This document shows, in pieces, positions 19,517 through 28,411 of a stretch of DNA of 64,000 bases. The stretch is from positions 62,001 through 126,000 of the forward strand of contig QFQU01000015.1 in the NCBI GenBank assembly GCA_003248965.1, read 5' to 3'. The translations under genes were made by a program, and so were the position numbers. The notes under the pieces are model-generated. The model did no database searches and was not told where the DNA came from. It saw only the letters and a program-made list of their open reading frames with translations. The stretch is from Brevundimonas sp. GTDB taxonomy: Bacteria; Pseudomonadota; Alphaproteobacteria; Caulobacterales; Caulobacteraceae. Each line of letters begins with the position of its first letter. Positions within the stretch are counted from its first letter, which is position 1.

Positions 19517-20584
19517 ATGACGAGCGGCGATGACGGCGCGTCCGAACCCGCCTATCGTAAGGACAGACGCCGGTTCGCGGCGCGCGAGGAGATCAGGCGC
19601 TTGCGGCCTTTCCTATCCGGCTCCGGCGCCGCGATCCCGTCTCGCCGGACGGCCCTGACCCTGATGGCCGCCCTGCCCCTTGCGGCGTCGCCCGTCGCCG
19701 CCCTCGCCCAGACCGAGACGGCGCCGCCCGCGCCGGATACGCTTCGGCTGTTTCGCAACCTCCTGACCCGCATGGGGGTGGCGGTCGCGCTGAACGGCGG
19801 GCCGGCGCGGACCTTCATCATCGACACGGGCGCCGAGCGCAGCGCCGTCTCGCGCGAACTGGCCCGGACCCTGGGCCTGCCGTCCGGCCCCGACGTCATG
19901 GTTCATAGCGTCACCGCCGCCGAGGCCACGCCGACGGTCCGGGTGGAGGCGGTCGAGGTCGGACGCCGTCGGTTCCCCGGTCTGGAGATGCCGGTCTTTC
20001 CGCGCCAGGCCCTGGGCGCCGACGGCCTGCTGGGCCTGGACCTGCTGTCTCGCTTTCGTCTGGTTCTGGACGTGCGGGCGGGGCGCGCCCTGCTGGCCCG
20101 GTCGAGCGATAGCGTCTCCGTCGGCGAGGCCGGAGAGATCGGCGCGCGGCGTCAGGCCGATGTCGTGGTCTCGGGCCGGCGCGGGCCGTCGGGTCAGCTG
20201 ATCCTGACCCGCGTCGTCGTCGACGGCGTCGAGACCAGCGCCTTCATCGACAGCGGCGCCCAATATTCCATCGGCAATCTGGCCCTGATGCGGGCGGCCC
20301 GGATCGCGCCCGCGACCGACCCCGACCGGCCGACGCGGATGGAGGGCATCGTCGGCGGCGCCGTGGCGGTCCAGAGCGGCGACGCGCGCGACCTGAAGAT
20401 CGCCGGCCGGGCGCTGGGCCCCACGCCCCTCCTGTTCGCGGACCTGCACGCCTTTCACATCCTGAACCTGATGGACGAACCGGCCCTGCTGCTGGGCGGG
20501 GATGTCCTGACCCGCTTCAGCCATGTGATCCTGGACTACGGCCGGGGGCGGGTGGCCTTCGGCGGCCTGCTGCGCCGATCCTGA
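19517..20584 (+). CDS. retropepsin-like aspartic protease domain protein, exported
   Basis: 355 residues. Two DTGA/DSGA aspartyl motifs (FIIDTGAERSAVS and AFIDSGAQYSIGN), each followed downstream by a hydrophobic-hydrophobic-Gly strand (GADGLLGLDLLSRF, LLLGGDVLTRF), indicate a protein with two retropepsin-like halves, as in bacterial aspartyl-protease family proteins. A basic N-terminus followed by SRRTALTLMAALPLAASPVAALA looks like a signal peptide, perhaps Tat. Translation may begin at 19517 or at a later ATG (19661). Proteolytic activity is not proven for most relatives. It follows xerC by 8 bp. Confidence 0.78.
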   Translation: MTSGDDGASEPAYRKDRRRFAAREEIRRLRPFLSGSGAAIPSRRTALTLMAALPLAASPVAALAQTETAPPAPDTLRLFRNLLTRMGVAVALNGGPARTFIIDTGAERSAVSRELARTLGLPSGPDVMVHSVTAAEATPTVRVEAVEVGRRRFPGLEMPVFPRQALGADGLLGLDLLSRFRLVLDVRAGRALLARSSDSVSVGEAGEIGARRQADVVVSGRRGPSGQLILTRVVVDGVETSAFIDSGAQYSIGNLALMRAARIAPATDPDRPTRMEGIVGGAVAVQSGDARDLKIAGRALGPTPLLFADLHAFHILNLMDEPALLLGGDVLTRFSHVILDYGRGRVAFGGLLRRS

Positions 20585-20598
20585 TCGCCGAACAGGCC

Positions 20599-21390
20599 CT
20601 AGATCGCCTTCACCGCCCCGCCGTCCAACCGGATCAGAGAGCCGGTGACATAGGCCGCCAGCGGACTGGCCAGGAAGGCCGCCGTGGCCCCGAACTCCTG
20701 CGGCGCGCCTAGGCGGCCGACGGGAATGGACTTCACGGACTCGGCGCGCGCCTGTTCCGGCGTCACCCCGGTCCGCTCGGCCGCCGCCTTGTCCAGCCGT
20801 GCGATGCGCGGTGTGTCGATTCGGCCGGGCAACAGGGTGTTGACCGTCACCCCGTCCGGCCCGACCTCGTTCGCCAAGGTCTTGGCCCAGGCCGCCACCG
20901 AGGCCCGCAGGGTGTTCGACACCCCCAGCGCCGCCGAAGGCTCGACCACGGTAATGGAGGCGACATTCAGGATGCGCCCCCAACCGGCCGCCCGCATGCG
21001 CGGCAGAACCCGATCCGTCAGGCGGAAGATCGACAGCACCATGGACTCGAAATGATCGCGCCAGACCGCCGGCTCCAGGTTCGACACCCCCGAGGGCGGC
21101 GGCCCCCCGGTATTGTTCAGCAGGATCTCGATGTGCCCGCCCAACAGGTCCTCGGCCGCATCCACGGCCCGCAACAGCGCCTCATGATCCGCCAGGTCGG
21201 CCGTGACGACCACCGCCCGGCCCGGCCCGGCCGCATTCAACTCGTCCGCGACGGCCTGAAGCGCCTCGGCGTTGCGCGACAGCAGAGCGACATGGGCGCC
21301 CTCCGCCGCCAGAGCCGTCGCCACCGCCCGCCCCAGTCCGGAAGAGCCGCCGCAGATCAGGGCGCGCTTGCCCGTCAGTTTCAGGTCCAT
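20599..21390 (-). CDS. SDR family oxidoreductase lacking the YxxxK catalytic pair
   Basis: 263 residues with a short-chain dehydrogenase fold: nucleotide-binding GGSSGLGRAVATALAAEGAHV, NNTGG in place of NNAG, and the usual C-terminal SPLAAYVTGSLIRLDGGAVK. At the position of the catalytic Tyr-x-x-x-Lys the sequence reads SNTLR, so both catalytic residues are replaced. Similar divergent SDRs, from memory, occur in many bacteria, with unknown substrates. The start at 21390 has GAGGAG upstream. Annotation as a 3-oxoacyl-ACP reductase would be unsafe. Confidence 0.85.
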   Translation of the reverse strand: MDLKLTGKRALICGGSSGLGRAVATALAAEGAHVALLSRNAEALQAVADELNAAGPGRAVVVTADLADHEALLRAVDAAEDLLGGHIEILLNNTGGPPPSGVSNLEPAVWRDHFESMVLSIFRLTDRVLPRMRAAGWGRILNVASITVVEPSAALGVSNTLRASVAAWAKTLANEVGPDGVTVNTLLPGRIDTPRIARLDKAAAERTGVTPEQARAESVKSIPVGRLGAPQEFGATAAFLASPLAAYVTGSLIRLDGGAVKAI

Positions 21391-21531
21391 GTCGGCGTCT
21401 CCTCGATCGGTCCAGAGCCGCATATCGGCCGTCGGGTCGTCGGACGCAACGCGGCGTTAACCCCGGCGGCGCACCTTCGATCCACGCGGCCCGTCTCGGC
21501 CGTCTGGACAGGCGTGCGGGAGGGCCGGCCC

Positions 21532-21909
21532 ATGTCGACCAAGATGACCTCGAGCGTGCGTCGCCACAGCGACCATTTCGAGCCGCAGGACACCGATCCT
21601 CATGAACAGCGCCGCCTGCGCGGCCAGCTGGAGCAGATCGACTACGCCGCCTATGTGGCCAACAAGGAGGTCATCGGTCAGACGCTGAACGGCCTGGACG
21701 CGGCCTCGCTCCAGAAGCTGGCGGTGCTGACCTCGACCGCGCGGGCCAAATGGGTCGCCGAATCCCTGCGCCTGGCCCATTCCGGCTCGCCCGTGACGCC
21801 GGATCAGGTGGCGCGCCTGACCTCGGCCCGCACCGCCTATGACGAACTGGCCGAGGCCTATGAGGCCCTGCGCCGCATCGTCGAACGCGGCTACGTCGCG
21901 CTGAAATAG
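21532..21909 (+). CDS. small conserved helical protein, unknown
   Basis: 125 residues, unrecognised. No signal peptide or membrane segment. It is predicted mostly helical (YVANKEVIGQTLNGLDAASLQKL; YDELAEAYEALRRIVERGYVALK) and probably cytoplasmic. The ATG at 21532 has GGGAGGG about 8 nt upstream. It is divergent from the SDR gene over 141 bp and has codon usage like its neighbours, supporting a real gene. Confidence 0.65.
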   Translation: MSTKMTSSVRRHSDHFEPQDTDPHEQRRLRGQLEQIDYAAYVANKEVIGQTLNGLDAASLQKLAVLTSTARAKWVAESLRLAHSGSPVTPDQVARLTSARTAYDELAEAYEALRRIVERGYVALK

Positions 21910-22061
21910 CCGGCGTTCCTCGCGATCCCCCCTCGATCCTCAGGGCTCCGTCCTCCAGCCCGGGACTTCGGCCGGAGCCGGTCAGGATGCGCCGGCCTTG
22001 GAGGATTCGACCGCCCGGATGCGTCAAGGGTGCAGAGGGTCAACGAACGGGGGACGGGTCG

Positions 22062-22973
22062 ATGAAGACGATGGGGATGAAGCGGACGGTTTCGGCGGGG
22101 CTCGCCGCAATCCTGTTGGGCGCGACCGGTCCGGCGCTGGCGCGACAGGAGGCGCCGGCCGCTGCGACAGCCGGGGCGATAGCGCAGCGCGTCGCCTTCC
22201 GAAGCATGGACGAGCCGCGCACCGAACTGGTCGGCTATCTGTTCAAACCCGGCTCGCCCGCGCCTCAGGGCGGCGCGCCCGCGGTCGTGCTGATGCACGG
22301 GCGGGGCGGGGTCTATTCGTCGCTGGCGAACGGCGTCTACGACGCCTCGACCCTGACGCGCCGTCTCCGGTTCTGGGCCGACTACTGGACCCAGCGCGGC
22401 TACTACGCCCTCGTCGTCGACAGTTTCGGCCCGCGCGGCTATCCCACCGGCTTCGCCGCCGGTTCCTATGCGACGCGGCCGCCGGAAGTGAACGAAGTGA
22501 CGATCCGTCCGCTGGACGCCTATGGCGCGATGCGCTTTCTACGCGGCCTGGACGGCGTGGCCGACGACCGCATCGGCTTGATGGGCTTCTCCAACGGCGC
22601 CAGCGCGACCCTGGCGGCCATGGCCGACGACAAGCCGGGCGACATGACGCGGCTGGGCTTTCGCGCGGGACTCGCCCTCTATCCCGGCTGCGGGCTGCAG
22701 AACCGCTTTCGCCAGGGCTACAAGATCTATGCGCCGGTGCGGGTCTTCATCGGCACGGCGGACGAAGAGGTGTCGCCCGAGAGCTGTCGGTCCCTCGTCG
22801 ACCGGGCGGCCCAGTCGGGCGCGCCCATCGAACTGACCGTCTACGAGGGCGCCGGACATGGCTTCGACGACCCCAGCCGCAGCCGCCAGGCCGTCCCCGC
22901 CAACGCCGCCGCCACCGAAGACCTCCGCCAAAAGGCAGGCGCCTTCTTCGAAACCCAACTGGCGCCCCGCTGA
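22062..22973 (+). CDS. secreted dienelactone hydrolase-family alpha/beta hydrolase
   Basis: 303 residues. A signal peptide (MKRTVSAGLAAILLGATGPALA, cleaved near ARQ) places it in the periplasm or outside. The alpha/beta-hydrolase core has the nucleophile elbow GFSNGAS, the acid in IGTADEEVSP and the catalytic His in GAGHGFDD; HGRGG forms the oxyanion region. The family covers dienelactone hydrolases and many esterases; the substrate cannot be read from sequence. It stands alone before the tRNA gene. The start at 22062 is the first of three close in-frame ATGs. Confidence 0.85.
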   Translation: MKTMGMKRTVSAGLAAILLGATGPALARQEAPAAATAGAIAQRVAFRSMDEPRTELVGYLFKPGSPAPQGGAPAVVLMHGRGGVYSSLANGVYDASTLTRRLRFWADYWTQRGYYALVVDSFGPRGYPTGFAAGSYATRPPEVNEVTIRPLDAYGAMRFLRGLDGVADDRIGLMGFSNGASATLAAMADDKPGDMTRLGFRAGLALYPGCGLQNRFRQGYKIYAPVRVFIGTADEEVSPESCRSLVDRAAQSGAPIELTVYEGAGHGFDDPSRSRQAVPANAAATEDLRQKAGAFFETQLAPR

Positions 22974-23099
22974 CGTATCGCCGGAAAGCGGGGCCGGCGT
23001 TTCGCCCTTCGCATTCCGCGTCGCAGAGGAGGGGCCTCCGGCCGCTTCAAGTTGCCGATTTCCGAATTTCCCTAATCGGATGAACCGATTGAAAACGCC

Positions 23100-23175
<76 letters not shown>

Positions 23176-23211
23176 GTTTCCAGTCTGGATCGGGCCCCAG
23201 GCGAGGGCGGG

Positions 23212-23240
23212 ACATAGAAGGCGGGCGGGCGCGGTGTCAA
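23212..23240 (-). promoter_or_regulatory. promoter of tRNA-Ala
   Basis: On the minus strand a perfect -35 box TTGACA (23240-23235) is followed after 17 bp by CTATGT (23217-23212), about 36 bp from the tRNA 5' end. This fits a housekeeping sigma promoter. Confidence 0.6.
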
Positions 23241-23337
23241 CGGGCTTTGTGCGCGCAATCGGCGCAGGCGCGTCGCAAAGATTGTCCCGACCGGCCCGGT
23301 CGGTCTAGAAGCCGTGTTCGGTTCAAGGAGACGCCTC

Positions 23338-23643
23338 ATGGGCTACGCCATCGTCTGGCTGGTCAGCAACATCATCAACCTGATGGTCTGGTTCATCATC
23401 GCCCAGGCGATCCTGAGCTGGCTGGTGGCGTTCGACGTCGTCAACTACCGCAACCGGTTCGTCTATTCGGTCGGCAGTTTCCTGGATCAGATCACCCGGC
23501 CGCTGCTGGAGCCGTTCCGCCGCATCATCCCCAGCCTGGGCGGCATCGACGTGTCGCCCATCGTGGTGATCCTGCTGCTGCAGTTCGTGAACATCCTGTT
23601 CATGCGCTCGGCCGCCCCGATCCTGATGAGCACGCTGGGCTGA
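23338..23643 (+). CDS. YggT family membrane protein
   Basis: 101 residues with two hydrophobic segments (WLVSNIINLMVWFIIAQAIL and SPIVVILLLQFVNILFM) joined by the family's conserved loop ending ITRPLLEPFRRIIPSLGGIDVSP. YggT proteins are inner-membrane proteins of uncertain function, linked in some bacteria to cell division and osmotic balance. The ATG at 23338 has AAGGAG 8 nt upstream and is preferred over an in-frame start at 23314. Confidence 0.9.
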   Translation: MGYAIVWLVSNIINLMVWFIIAQAILSWLVAFDVVNYRNRFVYSVGSFLDQITRPLLEPFRRIIPSLGGIDVSPIVVILLLQFVNILFMRSAAPILMSTLG

Positions 23644-23768
23644 GGCGGGATGCGCGGCGCCCCGCCGCCACACGCCGGGCGGAATCTGACGGCGCGACGC
23701 CAATCCGCTCTTGCGCCGCGCCCGGACCTTCCTAAGGTGCCCGCCCCGACCACATTCGACAGCGGTTC

Positions 23769-24650
23769 ATGAACACGATCACCACAGTCGCCGTCCTAGG
23801 CGCCGGACAGATGGGCGCGGGCATCGCCCACATCGTGGCGCTGGGCGGCTATACGGTCCGATTGTACGATGTGGCGGCCGGCCGGGCCACCCTGGCCCTG
23901 GGCGAGGTCGCGACCAGCCTGGCGCGCCATGTGGGGCGCGGCCTGGTCGAGCAGCAAGAGGCCGACGCCGCCCTGGCCCGCATCCAGATCGCCGACAGCC
24001 TGGCCGATGCGGTGCGCGGCGCCGATCTGGTGATCGAGGCCACGCTGGAGGACGAAGGGGTCAAGAAGGCCGTCTTCGCCGAGATCACGCCTTTCCTGAC
24101 GCCCCAAGCCCTGCTGGCGTCCAACACCTCGTCCATCTCGATCACCCGCCTGGCCTCCGCGACGGACCGGCCCGACCGGTTCATCGGCCTGCATTTCATG
24201 AAGCCGGCGCCGGTGATGAAGCTGGTGGAGATCATTCGCGGCATCGCCACCTCGGCCGAGACCCATTCCGCCGCCGTGGTCTTCGCCGAGAGCCTGGGCA
24301 AGACCACCACGGACGCCGAGGACTTCCCCGCCTTCATCGTCAACCGCATCCTGGTGCCGATGATGAACGAGGCGATCTTCGCCCTGTACGAGGGCGTCGG
24401 CAACGTCGCCTCCATCGACAAGGCCCTGCGCCTGGGGGCCAACCATCCGATGGGGCCGCTGGAACTGGCCGACTTCATGGGTCTGGACGTCGTCCTGGCC
24501 ATCATGAACGTGCTGTACGACGGCCTGGCCGACAGCAAATACCGTCCCTGCCCGCTGCTGGTGAAATATGTCGAGGCCGGCTGGCTGGGCCGAAAGAGCG
24601 GGCGCGGCTTCTACGACTATTCCGGCGAAACCCCGGCGCCCACGCGATGA
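23769..24650 (+). CDS. 3-hydroxybutyryl-CoA dehydrogenase
   Basis: 293 residues. NAD(P)-dependent oxidation or reduction of 3-hydroxyacyl-CoA, as in beta-oxidation or butyrate/PHB metabolism. The Rossmann motif is LGAGQMGAGIAHIVALGGY; SNTSSISITRLAS and the catalytic His in GLHFMKPAPVMKLVEII are present, as is the C-terminal GRKSGRGFYDYS signature. The stop overlaps the start of the next gene (ATGA). Physiological direction cannot be told from the neighbours. Confidence 0.92.
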   Translation: MNTITTVAVLGAGQMGAGIAHIVALGGYTVRLYDVAAGRATLALGEVATSLARHVGRGLVEQQEADAALARIQIADSLADAVRGADLVIEATLEDEGVKKAVFAEITPFLTPQALLASNTSSISITRLASATDRPDRFIGLHFMKPAPVMKLVEIIRGIATSAETHSAAVVFAESLGKTTTDAEDFPAFIVNRILVPMMNEAIFALYEGVGNVASIDKALRLGANHPMGPLELADFMGLDVVLAIMNVLYDGLADSKYRPCPLLVKYVEAGWLGRKSGRGFYDYSGETPAPTR

Positions 24651-25204
24651 AACCGATCGAAAGCTACGGCGACCTGCCGGGCCAGACGACCATCCACGCG
24701 CGGGCCGGAACCCTGCCGCTGGTTCTGGCGTCCCTGGCCGGCGCGGCCTGGCCGCCGCTGATCCTGACCCTGCCCTTGTGGCCGCCTCAGGCGCTGGAGC
24801 CGGGACGCGACCTGGACTGGCGCCTGACGGTCCTGGCCCTGGGCCTGATCGCGGTGCCGCTGATCCTGTGGCGCATCCGGGGCGAGCGCGCCCGCGACGG
24901 ACGGCCCAGCACGCGACTGGGCGTGGTGTGGCGGTTCATGCTGTTCGGCGGCCTGGGCGCGGCGGTGCTGCAGGTGATCCTGGCGCTGGGGATGTCGATC
25001 CTGGGCTGGTTCGAGGCCGGCGGCGTCATGGCCGCCCTTGGCGCAACGGAAACGACCCTGCTGATCTTCGGCGTCGGCGGCTTGCCCATCGCCATAGTGG
25101 TGGGGGTCAGCTACGCCCTGTGGGCCGGGTTGTGCGCCGCCTATATCGCCTTCGAGGCGCGGCCGGTGGTCAAGGACCGGCTGGGCCTGATGCCCAAACG
25201 CTGA
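24647..25204 (+). CDS. multi-pass membrane protein, unknown
   Basis: 185 residues, not recognised. About four hydrophobic segments are visible (LPLVLASLAGAAWPPLILTL; LTVLALGLIAVPLILW; FMLFGGLGAAVLQVILALGM; LIFGVGGLPIAIVVGVSYAL), so it is an inner-membrane protein. It is translationally coupled to the dehydrogenase gene and followed 28 bp later by a DUF418 membrane protein. Confidence 0.7.
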   Translation: MKPIESYGDLPGQTTIHARAGTLPLVLASLAGAAWPPLILTLPLWPPQALEPGRDLDWRLTVLALGLIAVPLILWRIRGERARDGRPSTRLGVVWRFMLFGGLGAAVLQVILALGMSILGWFEAGGVMAALGATETTLLIFGVGGLPIAIVVGVSYALWAGLCAAYIAFEARPVVKDRLGLMPKR

Positions 25205-25232
25205 CAGGGCGCACGGTCGGGGGGCCGTCGGG

Positions 25233-26477
25233 ATGGAACAGCAGCAGACGTCGTCGACCGCCCTTTCCGCCCAGGCCTCGCCCATCGCGGCCGCCGACCG
25301 CATCCAGACGCTGGACCTGATCCGCGGATTGGCGGTGCTGGGCATTTTGGCGGTCAATGCGGGCGGGTTCGCCGCGACCCTTTCGGCCTATGGCGCCCCG
25401 GCCCTGTGGCCCTTCGCCGACAGCGGCGCCTCGGCCCTGTCGCTATGGATCGTCGACGCCTTCTTCCATCAGAAATTCATCAGCCTGTTCTCCATGCTGT
25501 TCGGGGCCTCGCTGTTCCTGGTCGGGGGAGAGCGCGGCGATCCGGAACGCGGCCGACGGTTGAGGCGGCGGCTTGGCTGGCTGGTTCCGTTCGCCCTGAT
25601 CCATGGTCTGGCGATCTGGTGGGGCGACGTTCTGCTGCTCTACGCCTGGTCGGGGCTGTTCGTGATGTTCGCCCGGTCCTGGCGACCGAGAACCCTTTTC
25701 ACCGTCGGCCTGATCCTGTTCGTCCTGTTTTCGCTCAGCCAGATCGGCGGGGCCCTGGCGCTTCAGTTCGCGCCGCTGCGGGTCCAGGCAGAGGCGGCGG
25801 CCCAGTTCACCCCGTCGGCCGACCAGATCGCCCAGGTCCAGGCCGACATGGCCGACGCCGCCGGATCCCTGGCCGGGGCCTATCGCCAGAACCTGCGGGG
25901 CTGGTTCGATCTTCAGGTTCCCAGCCTGTTCGTCTTTGTCGTGCCGACGGTCGGGCTGATGATGATCGGCCTGGGCCTGTTGAAGACCGGCTTCCTGCAA
26001 GGGGCGCGGTCCGTGCGCCTTTACGCCCTGGTGATCGGAATCGGGGCGGCGGCCCTGGCGGTGGTCGCGGCCCTGGCCTGGCGGGACGACGTGGCCCATG
26101 CCGGCGCCCTGTGGTCGGCGGGGGTCGAGGGGCTGCTGAATCCCCTGATCGCCCTGGGCTACGCCTCGGTGCTGATCCTGGCGTGGAAGGCGGGGGCGGC
26201 CGGTTGGCTGTCGCCGCTGGCGGCGGCGGGTCGGATGGCCCTGACCAACTATCTGGCCCAGTCGCTGATCATGACCAGCCTCTTCTACGGCGGGCGCGGC
26301 CTGGGGCTGATGGGTCAGGTGGATCGGCCGGCGCTTTGGATCATCGTCCTGCTGATCTGGGCGCTGCAACTGGTCTGGTCGCCGTTGTGGCTGTCGCGCT
26401 TCCGGATGGGGCCGGCGGAATGGGTCTGGCGCTCGCTGACCTACGGCCGCGCCATGCCCATCCGAAAAGCGGCCTGA
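25233..26477 (+). CDS. DUF418 family membrane protein
   Basis: 414 residues. The opening RIQTLDLIRGLAVLGILAVN is the signature of the DUF418/YeiB family, related to membrane acyltransferases. About ten hydrophobic segments follow, and the C-terminal DUF418 part ends with AEWVWRSLTYGRAMPIRK. Family members are predicted inner-membrane transporters or acyltransferases with no assigned substrate. The ATG at 25233 has a GGGG-rich ribosome region. Confidence 0.88.
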   Translation: MEQQQTSSTALSAQASPIAAADRIQTLDLIRGLAVLGILAVNAGGFAATLSAYGAPALWPFADSGASALSLWIVDAFFHQKFISLFSMLFGASLFLVGGERGDPERGRRLRRRLGWLVPFALIHGLAIWWGDVLLLYAWSGLFVMFARSWRPRTLFTVGLILFVLFSLSQIGGALALQFAPLRVQAEAAAQFTPSADQIAQVQADMADAAGSLAGAYRQNLRGWFDLQVPSLFVFVVPTVGLMMIGLGLLKTGFLQGARSVRLYALVIGIGAAALAVVAALAWRDDVAHAGALWSAGVEGLLNPLIALGYASVLILAWKAGAAGWLSPLAAAGRMALTNYLAQSLIMTSLFYGGRGLGLMGQVDRPALWIIVLLIWALQLVWSPLWLSRFRMGPAEWVWRSLTYGRAMPIRKAA

Positions 26478-26518
26478 GGACGCTTTTCCCGCAGGCGCGA
26501 AGGGACTAACTGAGGGGC

Positions 26519-28411
26519 ATGGCCGCCCCGGACACCCCTGCCGAAACCTTCAAGCGCGCGCTGGGCCACGCCGCCCGCGCCCTGGCCGAACAGCCGGAGC
26601 TGGACGTCCAGTTCGGTTCGGACGTTCCCCGGCTGGCGAACGGCGTCCTGACCCTGCCCCATCCGCCGCGCGATCCGTCCGGTCCCGAGAGCGCATCCCT
26701 GCGCGGCCAGGCCGACCGGCTGGCCCTGCGCCTGGCCAATCACGACCCGGCGCTGGACGGCCGCCTGCGCCCCGCCGACGCCAGGGCCGCCGAGGTGTTC
26801 GAGGCCGCCGAACAGGCGCGGGTCGAGGCCGTCGGCTCCCAGTTCCTGGCCGGGGTGCGCGGCAATCTGGACGCCGCGCTTCTGACGCGGCTGGAACGCA
26901 CCGGCGCCCTGCGGATCAACGAGCCCGAGCGGGTGCCCGTCGCCGAGGCCGTGGCCCTTCTGGTGCGTGAGCGCCTGACCGACCGGCCGACGCCGGACGG
27001 CGCCCGCGCCATGCTGGACCTGGTGCGGGCCGGCATCGAGGCCCGCGCCGGCGCCAAGCTGGACGCCCTGGCCCAGGCCGCGGGCGATCAGGCCGACTTC
27101 GCCCTGAAGCTGCGCGAGGTGCTGCGGGCCCTGGACCTGGATCCCGGCGACGCCGAGGGCGACGACGGCTCCGACGATCCGGGCCAGGACGAACCCGATC
27201 CCCAGGACCCGAACGCCGACGACGATCAGGATGACGAGGAGGAACAGGACGGCGGCGAAGGCGGTCAGTCCATGGAGGGCGACGCCGACGACCAGTCCGC
27301 CGAGGACGAGCGCGAAAGCCGCCCCGAGGGCGCCCCCGCCGACCCGAACGGCGAAGCCTCCGACGAAGGGCCGGAACTGCAGGAGGGCGAACAGCCCAAT
27401 CGCCAGCAGACGCCCGACGACGGCCGCGCCGTGGACGCCTACCGCGTCTTCACCACCGCCTATGACGAGGTGGTGGACGCCGCCGACCTGTGCGACCCGA
27501 TGGAGCTGGAGCGGCTGCGCGGCCTGCTGGACGGACAGCTGGCGGTGCTGTCCAGCGTCGTCTCGCGCCTGGCCAACAAGCTGCAACGCCGCCTGCTGGC
27601 CCAGCAAAACCGATCTTGGATGTTCGATCTGGAAGAGGGAACGCTGGACACCGCCCGCTTGACCCGGATCGTCACCGACGTCACCGCCCCCCTGTCGTTC
27701 AAGGCCGAGAGCGAGAGCCCGTTCCGCGATACGGTCGTGACCCTGTTGCTGGACAACTCAGGCTCCATGCGCGGGCGGCCGATCATGGTGGCGGCCGTCT
27801 GCGCCGACATTCTGGCGCGCACCTTGGAACGCTGCGGCGTCAAGGTCGAAATCCTGGGCTTCACCACCCGCGCCTGGAAGGGCGGCCAGAGCCGCGAAGC
27901 CTGGATCAGCGCCGGCAAACCCGCCAATCCGGGCCGCCTGAACGACCTGCGCCACATCATCTACAAGGCCGCCGACGCGCCCTGGCGCCGGGCCAAGAAG
28001 AACCTGGGCCTGATGATGCGCGAGGGGCTGCTGAAGGAGAATATCGACGGCGAGGCCCTGCAATGGGCGCACGGCCGCCTGTTGGCCCGCACCGAGCAGC
28101 GCCGCATCCTGATGGTGATTTCCGACGGCTCGCCGGTCGACGATTCGACCCAGTCGGCCAACGCCGCCCTGTATCTGGACAAGCACCTGCGTCAGGTCAT
28201 CGCCGAGATCGAGGACCGGTCGCCGGTCGAGCTTCTGGCCATCGGCATCGGCCATGACGTGACCCGCTGGTATCGCCGCGCCCTGACCATCGTGGATGTG
28301 GAGCAGCTGGCCGGCGCCATGACCGAGAAGCTGGCCGAACTGTTCGAAACCGAGCCCGCCGGAGCGGCGCGCGGCGGGCGTCGGAACGCCAGACAAGCCC
28401 GCGCCGCATGA
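26519..28411 (+). CDS. cobT: cobaltochelatase subunit CobT
   Basis: 630 residues. Subunit of the ATP-dependent aerobic cobaltochelatase (CobNST) that inserts cobalt into hydrogenobyrinate diamide in vitamin B12 synthesis. The N-terminal CobT domain is followed by a very acidic linker (about residues 215-310) and a C-terminal von Willebrand A domain with the MIDAS motif LLLDNSGSMRGRPI. CobT forms a chaperone ring with the AAA+ subunit CobS, whose gene is not in the window. Its stop overlaps the next start (ATGA). Confidence 0.93.
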   Translation: MAAPDTPAETFKRALGHAARALAEQPELDVQFGSDVPRLANGVLTLPHPPRDPSGPESASLRGQADRLALRLANHDPALDGRLRPADARAAEVFEAAEQARVEAVGSQFLAGVRGNLDAALLTRLERTGALRINEPERVPVAEAVALLVRERLTDRPTPDGARAMLDLVRAGIEARAGAKLDALAQAAGDQADFALKLREVLRALDLDPGDAEGDDGSDDPGQDEPDPQDPNADDDQDDEEEQDGGEGGQSMEGDADDQSAEDERESRPEGAPADPNGEASDEGPELQEGEQPNRQQTPDDGRAVDAYRVFTTAYDEVVDAADLCDPMELERLRGLLDGQLAVLSSVVSRLANKLQRRLLAQQNRSWMFDLEEGTLDTARLTRIVTDVTAPLSFKAESESPFRDTVVTLLLDNSGSMRGRPIMVAAVCADILARTLERCGVKVEILGFTTRAWKGGQSREAWISAGKPANPGRLNDLRHIIYKAADAPWRRAKKNLGLMMREGLLKENIDGEALQWAHGRLLARTEQRRILMVISDGSPVDDSTQSANAALYLDKHLRQVIAEIEDRSPVELLAIGIGHDVTRWYRRALTIVDVEQLAGAMTEKLAELFETEPAGAARGGRRNARQARAA

